Both the position numbers and the translations under genes were made by a program. From positions 16,016,001-16,080,000 of the forward strand of contig NC_079880.1 in assembly GCF_029227915.1 (NCBI RefSeq): a DNA stretch of 64,000 nucleotides. Direction: 5' to 3'. Below, piece by piece: positions 38,701-52,192 of this stretch; positions within the stretch are counted from its first letter, which is position 1, and the number at the start of each line of letters is the position of its first letter. This DNA comes from Hydractinia symbiolongicarpus (taxonomy: Eukaryota > Cnidaria > Hydrozoa > Anthoathecata > Hydractiniidae). Below the pieces are notes generated by a model. That model worked only from the letters and a program-made list of their open reading frames with translations, made no database searches and had not been told where the DNA came from.

Positions 38701-41700
38701 ACGTAAATCGCGTGGTTCCACAAGTCCAATCTGGTTACCATTGCTATAGTCCTTCCACTCCCAATAGACTACGACGTCCGAAGTCATTTTCCATGCGTCA
38801 CAGCTGTAGAACGCCCTCAACTACATGCACACACTACTAAAGCCTGTAATACGGCCTTTTGCCGCATAATGAAGGCCTTAGACGTAGATCACGTGGTTCC
38901 GGCCGACTGCGCTGGTTACTATTGGTCTATTCCTCCCACTCTTAATGCGCTACGACGTTCTAAGTTGTTTTCCCTAGGGTCATGGCTGTAGAACATTGTC
39001 AACTACGTTGACACGCGTCCAAAGCATGCAATATGTACCTTTGTCATCTAATAAAAGAATTACACGTAAATCACGTGGTTCCGCATGACTGTGCAGGTTA
39101 CCATTGGTCAAGTCATTCCATTCTCAATAGACTACGCGTTCTAAGTCGTCTTCCCTGCCGCCATGGCTTTAGAATTCTCTCAACTACATGCACACCCTTC
39201 TAAATTTGCAATATGGCCTTTTGTCGTATAATAAATATCTTACACGTAAATCACCTGGTTCCAAACATCCAAGAAGGTTACCATTGCTCTAGTCCTTCCA
39301 CTCTCAATATAATACGACGTCCTAAGTTGTTTTCCCCCACGCCATGGCTTTAGAACAACGTGAACTATATCCACAGGCCTCTAAAAGCTGTAATACGGCC
39401 TTTTGCCGCCTAATAAATCACGTAGTTCCACGCGTCCAAGCCGGTTACTATTGGTCTAGTCCATTCACTTTCAATAAACTACGACGTACGAAGTCATTTT
39501 CCATGCGCCATAGCTTTAAAACAACGTGAACTAATACACAGTCCTCTAAGTGCTGTAATACGGCCTTTTACCGCCTAATAAAGACCTTACACGTAAATCA
39601 CGTGACTCCGCGTGCATGCGTAGGTTGTCATCTGTCTAGTTCTTCTATTCTTAATTGACTGCGACGCTCTAAGTTGTTTTCCCTGGCGCCATGGCTTTGG
39701 AACGCAGTCAACTATGTGCACACGCATCTAAAGGCTGCAACATGGCCTTTTTGCCGCGTAATGACGGCCTTACTTGTAAATAACATGGTTTCCCGTGCAT
39801 GTTCAGGGTATCATTGGTCTAGTCCTTCCACTCTCAATGGACTACGAGGTCCTAATTTGCTTTCCCTGGCTCCATGCCTTTAGAACGCCATCAACTACAA
39901 GTACACTCCTCTAAAGGCCGTAAAACGGTCTTTTGTGGCCTAATAAAGACCTTACACGTAAATCCCGTGGTTCCACGCATCCATGGCTTTTGCCATTGGT
40001 TTAGTCCTTCCACTCTGAATAGACTACGGCGTCCTAAGTTTTTTTTCCGTTGCGCCATGTCTTAAGAACGCCGTGAAATGCATGTACAGGTTTCTAAATG
40101 CTGTATTACGGTCTTTTGCGGCCTAGAAAAGACCTTACAGGTAAATCACGTGGTTCCACACGTTCAAGCCTCTTTGTATTGGTCTAGTCCTTCCACTCGC
40201 AAAGGACTACGAGGTCCTAAGTCGTTTTTCCTGTCTCCATGGCTGTAGAACACCGTCAACTACGTGCACAGGCGTCTAAAGGCTGCACTATGGATTTTTT
40301 CCGCGTAATAAAGGCCTTAATCGTAAATATCGTAGTTCCGCCTGCCTGCTCTGGTTACCATTGGTCTAGTCCTTCCACTCTCAATAGACTACGACGGCCT
40401 TAGTCATTTTTCCTGGCGTCATGGCCTAGAACGCCGTGAACTAAATGCACAGGCCTCTAAATACCGTGATACGGTTTTTTGCCGCCTATTAAGGGCCTTA
40501 CACGCGAATCACGTGAATCCACGCGTCCAAGCCTTTTACCATTGCTCTAGTCCTTCCACTCTCAATAGAATACGACGTCCTTAGTCATTTTCCCTGGCGC
40601 CATGGCCTAGAACGCCGTGAACTATATGCACAGGCCTCTAAATACTGTGATACGGTCTTTTGTCGCCTATTAAGGGCCTTACACGTAAGTCGGGTGATTC
40701 CACGTTGTTCCACGCGTTCAAGTCGGTTACCATTGCTCTAGTCCTTCCACTCACAATTGACTACGACGTTCTAAGTTGTTTTCTTTGGCGTCATAGCTTT
40801 GGCACGCCGTCAAGTGCGTGCACAAACGTCTAAAGGGCGTAATACGGTCTTTTCCGGACTAATAAAGGCCTTACACGGAGATCACGTGGTTCCACGCGTC
40901 CAGGCATCTTACCATTGGACAAGCCCTTCCACTCTCAATAGACTACGACGTCCTAAGTCGCTCTTCGTAGCGCCATGGCTTCAGAACGCCGTGAACTACA
41001 TGTGCAGATCTCTACATGCTGTATTACGGTGTTTTCCGGCCTAATAAAGGCCTTACACCTAAATCACGTGGTTTCGCATACCTGTGCGTTTTACCATTGG
41101 GCTACTCCTTCCATTCTCAATAGAATTCGACATCGTAAGTGGCTTTCCTAGGCGCGCGTAATACGGTCTTTTGCGGCCTAATAAAGTCCTTACACGTAAA
41201 TCAGGTTGTTCGGCGTGCCTGCGCAGGTTACCATTAGTCTAGTTCTTACCCTCTCAATGCACCACGCCGTTCTAAATTGTTTTCTCCATCTCCATGGTTT
41301 TGGAACACCGTCAACTACATGCACAGACGTCTAAAGGCAGCAATATGGCCCTTCGCCGCCTAATAAAGGCCGTTACCATTGGTCTAGTCTTTCCACTCTC
41401 AATAGACTACGACATCCTAAGTCGTTTTCCCTGGCCCCATGGCTTCAAAACGCCGTCAACTACAAGCACACCCCTCTAAATGCCGTAATACGGTCTTTTG
41501 CAGCATAATAAAGGCTTTACAGGTAAATGGCGTTGTTCCACGTGCCTGCGCAGGTTACCATTGGTCAAGTCCTTCCACTCTCCGTAGACTACGAAGTCCT
41601 AAGTCGTTTTTACTGTCGCCAAGGCTTTAGAACGCCGCTAACTACATGCACACCCCTGTAAATACCGTAATACGGTCTTTTGCGGCCTAATAAAGGCCTT

Positions 41701-43944
41701 ACACGTAAAATAGGTTGTCCGGCGTGCCGAACGCCATCAACTACAAGCACACCCCTCTAAATGCCGTAATACGGTCTTTTGCAGCATAATAAAGGCTTTA
41801 CAGGTAAATGGCGTTGTTCCACGTGCCTGCGCAGGTTACCATTGGTCAAGTCCTTCCACTCTCCGTAGACTACGAAGTCCTAAGTCGTTTTTACTGTCGC
41901 CAAGGCTTTAGAACGCCGCTAACTACATGCACACCCCTGTAAATACCGTAATACGGTTTTTTGCGGCCTAATAAAGGCCTTACACGTAAAATAGGTTGTC
42001 CGGCGTGCCTGCGCAGGTTACCATTGGTCTAGTCCTTCCCCTCTCAATGCACCATGCCGTTCTAAATTGTTTTCTCCTGCTCCATGTCTTTGGAACGCCG
42101 TCAACTACATGCACAGACGTCAAAAGGCAGCATTATGGCCCTTTGCCGCCTAATAAAGGCCTTACACTTAAATTACGTGGTTCCACGCGTCCAAGCTTGT
42201 TACCATTGGTTTAATCCTTCCACTCTTAATTAGCTACAACGCTCTAAGGCGTTTTCCCTGCGCCATGGCATTAGAACGCCGTTAACTACAAGCAAACCTC
42301 TCTAAATGCTATAGTACGGTCTTTTGCAGCCTAATAAAGGCCTTACAGGTAAATCGCGTAGTTCCATGCGTCCAAGCCGGTAATCATTGGTCTAGTGCTT
42401 CCACTTTTTATGGACTACGGCGTTGTAAACCGTTTTCCGAGGTTCCATGACTATAAAACGCCGTGAACAACATGCACAGGCCTCTAAACACTGTAATAGT
42501 GTCTTTTGCCGCCTATTAAAGGTCTTACGCGAAAATCATCTGGCTCCGCGTGCCTGCGCAGATTACCATTGGTCTAATTCTTCCACTCTCAATAGACTAC
42601 GACGTCTTAAGTCGTTTTTCCCGGCGCCATGTCTTTATAACGCCGTGAACAACATGCACATGCCTCTAAATGCTGTAAAACGCACTTTTGCCGCCCAATA
42701 AAGGCCTTACTCGTAAATCACTGATTCTTCGTGCCTGCGCAAGTTAACATTGGTCTAGTCCTTCCCATCTGAATGCACTGCCACGTCCTAACATGTTTTC
42801 TCCGGCTCCATGGCTTTGGAACGCCATCAACTACATGCACAGACGTCTAAAAGCTGTAATACGGCCTTTTGTCACCTAATAAAGGCTTTACACGTAAATT
42901 ACGTAGTTTCAACCGTCCAAGCCGGTTAGCATTGGTCTAGTGCTTCCACTCTTTGTGAACTACGGCGTTGTAAGCCGTTTTCGCAGGTTTCATGACTCTA
43001 GAACGCCGTCAACTACATGCACAGGCCTCTAAAGTCTGTAATACTATCTTTTGCCGCCTATTAAAGGTCTTACGCGAAAATCATGTGGCTCCGCGTGCCT
43101 GCGCAGATTACCATTGGTCTAATTCTTCCAGTCTCAATAGACTACGACGTCCTAAGTGGTTTTTCCCGGCGCCATGTCTTTATAACGCCGTGAACAACAT
43201 GCACATGCCTCTAAATGCTGTAAAACGCACTTTTGCCGCCCAATAAAGGCCTTACTCGTAAATCGCTGGTTCTTCGTGCCTGCGCAAGTTAACATTGGTC
43301 TAGTCCTTCCCATCTAAATGCACTGCCGCGTCCTAACATGTTTTCTCCGGCTCCATGGCTTTTGAACGCCATCAACTACATGCACAGACGTCTAAAAGCT
43401 GTAATACGGCCTTTTGTCACCTAATAAAGGCTTTACACGTAAATTACGTGGTTTCAACCGTCCAAGCCGGTTATCATTGGTCTAGTGCTTCCACTCTTTG
43501 TGGACTACGGCGTTGTAAGCCGTTTTCGCAGGTTCCATGACTCTAGAACGCCGTCAACTACATGCACAGGCCTCTAAATTCTGTAATACTGTCTTTTGCC
43601 GCCTGTTAAAGGTCCTATGCGAAAGTTATGTGGCTCCGCGTGCCTGCGCAGATTGCCATTGGTCTAGTTCTTCCTCTCTCAATAGACTACGACGTCCTAA
43701 GTGGATTTCCCTGGCGCCATGGCTTTAGAACGCCGTGAACAGCATGCACAGGCCTCTAAACACTGTAATAGTGTCTTTTGCCGCCTATTAGAGGTCTTAC
43801 ACGAAAATCACGTGGTTCTGCCTGCCAACGCTGGTTACCATTAGTTTATTTCTTCCACTCTCAATAGACTATGACGTCGTAAGTCGTTTTCCCTGGCGCC
43901 ATGGCTTTAAAACCCGTAAACAACATGCACTGACCTCTAAATAT
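35743..43944 (+). repeat. 182-bp satellite array, second block
   Basis: Same family and orientation as the first block. It resumes exactly where the LINE interrupted the monomer. It contains local duplications, e.g. a 280-bp repeat near 41450/41730 and a 545-bp three-monomer tandem repeat starting near 42380 and 42925. The part 35750-36000 matches 21815-22060. Confidence 0.97.
42380..43470. repeat. 545-bp tandem repeat (three satellite monomers, two copies)
   Basis: Variant-specific strings such as ACGCACTTTTGCCGCCCAAT, GTTAACATTGGTCTAG and TCTTCGTGCCTGCGCAAG recur at a 545-bp offset across 42380-42925 and 42925-43470. Confidence 0.8.
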
Positions 43945-45030
43945 AAATATAAATACAAATGATTTAATGTTTATTTTTAATGATAGAGCTGATGTTAAAA
44001 TTTGTAATTACGCAGATGACAATACACTTTATACATATGGAAAACAATTTGAGGAGATAAATTTATGTTTAGAAAGTGCTTTTTCAACTGTTAGCACATG
44101 GTTTTCCAATAATGGGCTTCAGTTAAATTCTGAGAAGAGCAAACTGCTCATTCTGGGAAAATCAAAAAACAAAGAATTTGTTACTTTAAATTTGAAAAAT
44201 AATATATTACAAGAGTCTCCATACGTAAATTTGTTGGGTATAATTCTGGACAATCAGCTTTCTTTCCGGCAACATGTTCTTCCATTATGTAAGAAGGTTA
44301 ATGCCAAGATCAATGCCCTAAAACGTATATCACCATATATGTCTAATTATAAGCGAAATGTTATTGCTAATTCATTTATTTCTAGCATATTTAATTACTG
44401 CCCTCTTATATGGGGATTTTCAAGTAGAGATCTACTACATAAAGTTAATAGCATTCATAGTAGAGCAAATAGACTTTTATACGACAGAATTGAAAATGAA
44501 TGCAGAATCAGTATTCATGAAAAGTTCTGCCGAAAATTGTTAAAGGAGGTTTTTAAAACAAAAATGAAACAGAATCCATCCTACATGAATGATGTTTTTG
44601 CATTCAAAAACACAGCATATAGTTTCCGTGCATCAAGTTCTCTTGAAAGGTGCAGAACTCGCACCACAAAGCATGGTCTATTAAGCGTATCTTATATTGC
44701 GTCTAAATTATGGGAGAAGCTTCCAAACTCTGTCCGAAATGCCCCTTCGTTGTCTTTATTCCATTACGGGCTAAACACCATTCCGTTTATTCAGTGCAGT
44801 TGTCGTCTCTGTGCCACATATATTTGTAACGTAGGATACACGAATTAGCTTCTTATTATTATAATATAAATCTCCTATTTTTTTAGAAACTTTATTTTAG
44901 GACAGTCGATTTTAATTAGCCCAAGGCTAACAAATGTTTTTTTTATAATTAATGTATCTAGCATGTTTTATTGTATATTGTATATCGACTTTAAAGAAAG
45001 AATAAATAAATAAAAAATAAATAAATAAAT
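43945..45030 (+). mobile_element. Second 5'-truncated LINE, other family, inserted in a satellite monomer
   Basis: Satellite stops at ...CTCTAAATAT (43944) and resumes at AAATACTGTAATAC (45031), so an AAAT-type target duplication is possible. The insert is AT-rich, has the C-terminal part of a LINE ORF and ends in an (AAAT)n tail at 44999-45030. The uninterrupted paralogue of this monomer is at about 37250-37450. Confidence 0.9.
43967..44848 (+). pseudogene. LINE reverse transcriptase C-terminal fragment
   Basis: The upstream codons read NTNDLMFIF, then CNYADDNTLYTYG (catalytic DD motif), FSNNGLQLNSEKSKLLILGKS and VNLLGIILDNQLSFRQHV. The C-terminal WEKLPNSVRNAPSLSLFHYG is followed by a CSCRLC knuckle and a normal stop. 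Everything upstream of the last RT motif is missing. Unlike the first LINE it retains an unbroken C-terminus with a Cys knuckle and an (AAAT)n tail, so it is a different family. Confidence 0.85.
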
Positions 45031-48000
45031 AAATACTGTAATACTGGCTTTTGTCGCGTAATAAAGGCCTTACTCGTAAATATCATGGTTCCTCATGAAT
45101 GCACAGGTTATCATTGGTCTAGTCCTTCCACTCTCAATTGACAACGACGTCCTAGGTCGTTTTACCTGGTGCATTGGCTTTAGAACGCCGTGAACTACAT
45201 GCACATGCCTATAAATTCTGTAAAACGGTCTATTGCCGCCTAATAAAGTCCTTACACGTACATCACGTGGTTCCGCCTGGCTGCGCATGTTACCATTGGT
45301 CTAGTCCTTCCACACTCAATGCACTATGCCGTCCTACGTTGTTTTGTCCGGCTCCATGGCCTTAGAACGCCGTCAACTACATACACAGGTGTCTAAAGGC
45401 TGTAATACGATCTTTTGCTGCCTAATAAAGGCTTTACACGTAAAATACGTGGTTCCAACCGTCCAAACAAGTTATCATTGGTCTAGTCCTTCCACTCGCA
45501 ATGGACTACGACGTTGTAAGTTGTTTTCTCCAGCGCCAAGGCTGTACAACGCCGTCAACTACGTGCACATGCGTCTCAAGGCTGCAATACGGCCTTTTGC
45601 CGCCTATTAAAAGCCTTAGACGCAAATCACGTGGTTCAACGCGTTCAAGCCAGTTACCATTGATCTAGTCCTTCCACTCTTAACTAATTAAGAAGTCCTA
45701 AGTTGCTTTTCTTGGCTCCATGGCTTTAGAACGCCGTGAACTACATGCACAGACCTCTAAATACTACAATACGGTCTTTTGCCGTCAATTAAAGACCTTA
45801 CACGTATATCGCGTGGTTCCGCCTGCCTGAGCAGCTTTCCATTGGTCTAGTCCTTCCACTCTCAATGCACTACGACGTCCTAAGTTGTTTTCCCCGGCAC
45901 CATGGCTGTAGAACGCCGTCAACTACGTGCACACGCGTCTAAATGTTGCAATGTGGCATTTTGCCTCGTAATAAAGATCTTACACGTAAATGTTATTGTT
46001 CCTCGTGATTGCGCAGGTTACTGTTGGTCTAGTCCTTTTACACTCAATTGACTACGACGTTCTAAGTTGTTTTCCCCAGTGCCAAGGCTGTACAACGCCG
46101 TCAACTACGTGCACATGCGTCTAAAGGCTGCAATACGGCCTTTTCCCGCCTATTAAAGGCCTTAGACGTAATTCACGTAGTTCCGCATGCCTGCGCAGGT
46201 TATAATTAGTCTAGTCCTTCCACTCTGAATAGACTACGACGTCCTAAGTCGTTTTGCTTGGCGCCATGGCTTTAGAACGCCGTGAACTACATGCACAGGC
46301 CTCTAAATACTGTAATACGGTCTCTTGCCGCCTATTAGGGGCCTTTCACGTAAATTACGTTGTTCCACGCGTCCAAGTTTGTTACCATTGCTCTAATCCT
46401 TCCACTCTCAATTGACTACGACGTTCTAAGTTGTTTTCTTTGGCGGCATAGCTTTGGAACGCCGTCAAGTGCGTGCACAAACGTCTAAAGGGCGTAATAC
46501 GTTCTTTTCCGGACTAATAAAGGCCTTACACGGAGATCACGTGGTTCCACGCGTCCAGGCCTCTTACCATTGGACAAGCCCTTCCACTCTCAATAGACTA
46601 CGACGTCCTAAGTCGCTCTTCGTGGCGCCATGGCTTCAGAACGCCGTGAACTACATGTGCAGATCTCTAAATGCTGTATTACGTCTTTTCCGGCCTAATA
46701 AAGGCCTTACACCTAAATCACGTGGTTTCGTATCCTGTGCGTTTTACCATTGGGCTACTCCTTCAATTCTCAATAGAATTCGACATCGTAAGTGGCTTTC
46801 CTAGGCGCATTAGCTTTATAACGCCGTCAACTTCATGTACAAGCCTCCAAAGTCTGTAATATGACCTTTTGACGCGTAATAAAGACTACACTACAACGCC
46901 CTAAGTTGTTTTCTCTAGCTGCATGACTTTAGAACCCCGTTAACTACAAGAACACGCCTCTAAATGCTGTAATACGTTCTTTTGCCTCTAATAAAGGCCG
47001 TACTCGTAAATCGCGTTGTTCCACGTGCCTGCGCAGGTTACCATTGGTCTAATCCTTCCCCTCTCAATGCACCACGCCGTTCTTAATTGTTTTCTCCATC
47101 TCCATGGTTTTGGAACGCCGTCAACTACATGCACAGACGTCTAAAGGCAGCAATATGGCCCTTCGCCGCCTAATAAAGGCCGTTACCATTGGTCTAGTCT
47201 TTCCACTCTCAATAGACTACGACATCCTAAGTCGTTTTCCCTGGCCCCATGGCTTCAAAACGCCGTCAACTACAAGCACACCCCTCTAAATGCCGTAATA
47301 CGGTCTTTTGCAGCATAATAAAGGCCTTACAGGTAAATAGCGTTGTTCCACGTGCCTGCACCGGTTACCATTGGTCAAGTCTTTCCACTCTCCATAGACT
47401 ACGAAGTTCTAAGTCGCTTTTACTGTCGGAAAGGCTTTAGAACGCCGCTAACTACATGCACACCCCTGTAAATACCGTAATACGGTCTTTTGCGGCCTAA
47501 TAAAGGCCTTACACGTAAATCAGGTTGTCCGGCGTGCCCGCGCAGGTTACCATTGGTCTGGTCCTTCCCCTCTCAATGCACCATGCCGTTCTAAATTGTT
47601 TTTTCCGGCTCCATGTGTTTGGAACGCCGTCAACTACATGCACAGACGTCTAAAGGCAGCATTATGGCCCTTTAACGCCTAATAAAGGCCTTACACTTAA
47701 ATTACGTGGTTCCACGCGTCCAAGCTTGTTACCATTGGTTTAATCCTTCCACTCTTAATTAGCTACAACGCTCTAAGGCGTTTTCCCTGCGCCATGGCTT
47801 TAGAACGCCGTCAACTACAAGCAAACCTCTCTAAATGCTATAGTTCGGTCTTTTGCAGCCTAATAAAGGCCTTACACGTAAATCACGTGTTTTCACGCAT
47901 CCAAGCCTGTTACCATTGGTCTAGTTCTTGCACTCTCAGTAGACAACGTCGTTGTAAGTCGTTTTCTGTAGCGCCATGGCTTTAGAACGCCGTGAGCTAC

Positions 48001-48052
48001 ATGCACAGGTCTTTAAATACTGTAATACAGTCTTTTCCCGCCTAATAAAAGC

Positions 48053-51000
48053 CTTACACGTATATCACGTGGTTACCTGTGCTTGCGCAGGTTACCGTTG
48101 GTCTAGGCCTTCTACTCTCAATTGACTACGACGTTTTAAGTTGTTCCCCCTGGCGATATGGCTTTGAATCGCCGTCAACTACGTGCACACGCGTCTAAAG
48201 GCTGCAATATGGCCCTTTGCCTCCTAATAAAGGCTTTACACGTAAAATACGTGATTCCAACCGTCCAAACCAATTATCATTGGTCTAGTCCTTCCACTCT
48301 CAATGGAAAACGACGTCGTAAGTTGTTACCCCTGGCGCCATGGCTTTAGAACGCCGTGAAGTACATGCACATGCCTCTAAATACTGCAATACAGTCTTTT
48401 GCCGTCTATTAAAGGACTTACACGTAGATCGCGTGGTTCCGCGTGACTGCGCAGGTTGCTATTGGTCTAGTCCTTCCACTCTCAATGCACTACGACGTCC
48501 TAAGTTGTTTTCCCCAGTGCCAAGGCTGTAGAACGTCGTCAACTACGTGCACACGCGTCTAAAGCCGTAATACGGTCTTTTGCCGCCTAATAAAAACCTT
48601 GCACGTAAATTACGTCGTTTCACGCGTCAAAGCCGGTTACCATTGGTCTCGCCCTTTCATTCTTAATGGAATAGAACGTCCTAAGTTGTTTTCTCCAGCG
48701 CCAAGGCTGTACAACGCCGTCAAGTACGTGAACATCCGTCTAAAGGCTGCAATACGGGCTTTTGCCGCCTATTAAAGGCCTTAGACGCAAACCACGTGGT
48801 TCAACGCGTTCAAGCCAGTTACCATTGGTCTAGTCCTTCCACTCTCAATTCACTATTACGTCCTAAGTTGTTTTCCCCGACGCCATTGCTGTAGAACGCC
48901 GTCCACTACGTGCACACACGTCTAAAGGCTGCAATACGGCCCTTTGACGCCTATTAAAAGCCTTAGCAAAAATCACGTGGTTGAACGCGTTCAAGCCAGT
49001 TACCATTGGTCTAGTCCTTCCACGCTCAATGCACTATTACGTCCTAAGTTGTTTTCCCCGACGCCATTGCTGTAGAACGCCGTCCACTACGTGCACACAC
49101 GTCTAAATGCTGCAATATGGCATTTTGCTTCGTAATAAAGGCTTTACATTTAAGTGTTTTTTCTTCCTCGTGATTGCGCAGGTTACCATTGGTCTAGTCA
49201 TTCTACTGTCAATGCACTACACCGTCTTAAGTTGGTTTCTCCGTCTCCATGGCTTTGAAATCCCGTCAACTACATGCACACACGTCTAAAGGCAGCAATA
49301 TGGGCTTTTGCCGCCTAATAAAGTCCTTACACGTAAATCACGTGTTTCCACGCGTCCAAGCTTGTTGCCATTGGTCTAGTTCTTCCACTCTCAGTAGACT
49401 ACGTCGTTGTAAGTCGTTTTCCGCAGCGCCATGGCTTTAGAACGCCGTGACCTACATGCACAGGCCTTTAAATACTGTAATACGGTCTTTTCCCGCCTAA
49501 TACAGGCCTTACACGTATATCACGTGGTTACCTGTGCTTGCGCAGGTTACCGTTGGTCTAGGCCTTCTACTCTCAATTGACTACGACGTTTTAAGTTGTT
49601 CCCCCTGGCGATATGGCTTTGAATCGCCGTCAACTACGTGCACACGCGTCTAAAGGCTGCAATATGGCCCTTTGCCTCCTAATAAAGGCTTTACACGTAA
49701 AATACGTGATTCCAACCGTCCAAACCAATTATCATTGGTCTAGTCCTTCCACTCTCAATGGAAAACGACGTCGTAAGTTGTTACCCCTGGCGCCATGGCT
49801 TTAGAACGCCGTGAAGTACATGCACATGCCTCTAAATACTGCAATACAGTCTTTTGCCGTCTATTAAAGGACTTACACGTAGATCGCGTGGTTCCGCGTG
49901 ACTGCGCAGGTTGCTATTGGTCTAGTCCTTCCACTCTCAATGCACTACGACGTCCTAAGTTGTTTTCCCCAGTGCCAAGGCTGTAGAACGTCGTCAACTA
50001 CGTGCACACGCGTCTAAAGCCGTAATACGGTCTTTTGCCGCCTAATAAAAACCTTGCACGTAAATTACGTCGTTTCACGCGTCAAAGCCGGTTACCATTG
50101 GTCTCGCCCTTTCATTCTTAATGGAATAGAACGTCCTAAGTTGTTTTCTCCAGCGCCAAGGCTGTACAACGCCGTCAAGTACGTGAACATCCGTCTAAAG
50201 GCTGCAATACGGGCTTTTGCCGCCTATTAAAGGCCTTAGACGCAAACCACGTGGTTCAACGCGTTCAAGCCAGTTACCATTGGTCTAGTCCTTCCACTCT
50301 CAATTCACTATTACGTCCTAAGTTGTTTTCCCCGACGCCATTGCTGTAGAACGCCGTCCACTACGTGCACACACGTCTAAAGGCTGCAATACGGCCCTTT
50401 GACGCCTATTAAAAGCCTTAGCAAAAATCACGTGGTTGAACGCGTTCAAGCCAGTTACCATTGGTCTAGTCCTTCCACGCTCAATGCACTATTACGTCCT
50501 AAGTTGTTTTCCCCGACGCCATTGCTGTAGAACGCCGTCCACTACGTGCACACACGTCTAAATGCTGCAATATGGCATTTTGCTTCGTAATAAAGGCTTT
50601 ACATTTAAGTGTTTTTTCTTCCTCGTGATTGCGCAGGTTACCATTGGTCTAGTCATTCTACTGTCAATGCACTACACCGTCTTAAGTTGGTTTCTCCGTC
50701 TCCATGGCTTTGAAATCCCGTCAACTACATGCACACACGTCTAAAGGCAGCAATATGGGCTTTTGCCGCCTAATAAAGTCCTTACACGTAAATCACGTGT
50801 TTCCACGCGTCCAAGCTTGTTGCCATTGGTCTAGTTCTTCCACTCTCAGTAGACTACGTCGTTGTAAGTCGTTTTCCGCAGCGCCATGGCTTTAGAACGC
50901 CGTGACCTACATGCACATGCCTTTAAATACTGTAATACGGTCTTTTCCCGCCTAATACAGGCCTTACACGTATATCACGTGGTTACCTGTGCTTGCGCAG

Positions 51001-51474
51001 GTTACCGTTGGTCTAGGCCTTCTACTCTCAATTGACTACGACGTTTTAAGTTGTTCCCCCTGGCGATATGGCTTTGAATCGCCGTCAACTACGTGCACAC
51101 GCGTCTAAAGGCTGCAATATGGCCCTTTGCCTCCTAATAAAGGCTTTACACGTAAAATACGTGATTCCAACCGTCCAAACCAATTATCATTGGTCTAGTC
51201 CTTCCACTCTCAATGGAAAACGACGTCGTAAGTTGTTACCCCTGGCGCCATGGCTTTAGAACGCCGTGAAGTACATGCACATGCCTCTAAATACTGCAAT
51301 ACAGTCTTTTGCCGTCTATTAAAGGACTTACACGTAGATCGCGTGGTTCCGCGTGACTGCGCAGGTTGCTATTGGTCTAGTCCTTCCACTCTCAATGCAC
51401 TACGACGTCCTAAGTTGTTTTCCCCAGTGCCAAGGCTGTAGAACGTCGTCAACTAAGTGCACACGCGTCTAAAT
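48053..51474. repeat. 1455-bp higher-order repeat (8 monomers), about 2.3 copies
   Basis: Copies start near 48053, 49508 and 50963. Spot comparison shows almost no differences between them (one G/T change near 49462/50917). The run ends near 51474, where the next monomers differ. 1455 bp is eight monomers of about 182 bp. Confidence 0.9.
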
Positions 51475-52192
51475 GCTGCAGTATGGAATTTTGCTTCGTA
51501 ATAAAGGCCTTACACTTAAGTATTACCGTTCCTCATGATTGCGCAGGTTACCATTGGTCTGGTCCTTCCACTTTTAATGGACTAAGGCGTTGTAAGCCGT
51601 TTTCCCTGGTTCCATAACTATAGAACGCCGTCAACTACAAGCACACGCCTCTAAACGCCGTAATACGGTCTTTTGCCGCCTAACAAAGGCCTTACACGTA
51701 AATTACGTGCTTCCAACCGTCCCAGCCGGTTATCATCTGTCTAGCCCTTCCACTCTTAATGATATAGGACGTTGTAAGCCCTTTTCCCTGGTTCCATGAC
51801 TATAGAACGCCGTCAACTTCAAGCACACGCCTCCAAAGCCGTACTACGGTCTTTTGCCGCGTAATAAAAGCCTTGCACGTAAATTACGTCGTTCCACGCG
51901 TCAAAGCCGGTTTCCATTGGTCTAGCCCTTCCATTTTCAATGGACTAGAACGTCCTAAGCTGTTTTCCCCAGCGCCAAGGATGTACAACGCCGTCAACTA
52001 CGTGCGCATGCGTCTAAAGGCTGCAATACGGCCCTTTGACGCCTATTAAAAGCCTTAGCAAAAATCACGTGGTTGAACGCGTTCAAGCCAGTTACCATTG
52101 GTCTAATCCTTCCGCTCTCAATTGATTACGACGTTCTAAGTTGTTTTCCCTGGCGATATGGTTTTGAAACGCCGTCAACTACGTGCACACGC

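Noticed and set aside
34276-45030. The two LINE fragments as copies of one family
   Set aside because: Tails (AAT versus AAAT), C-terminal ends and RT residues differ clearly.
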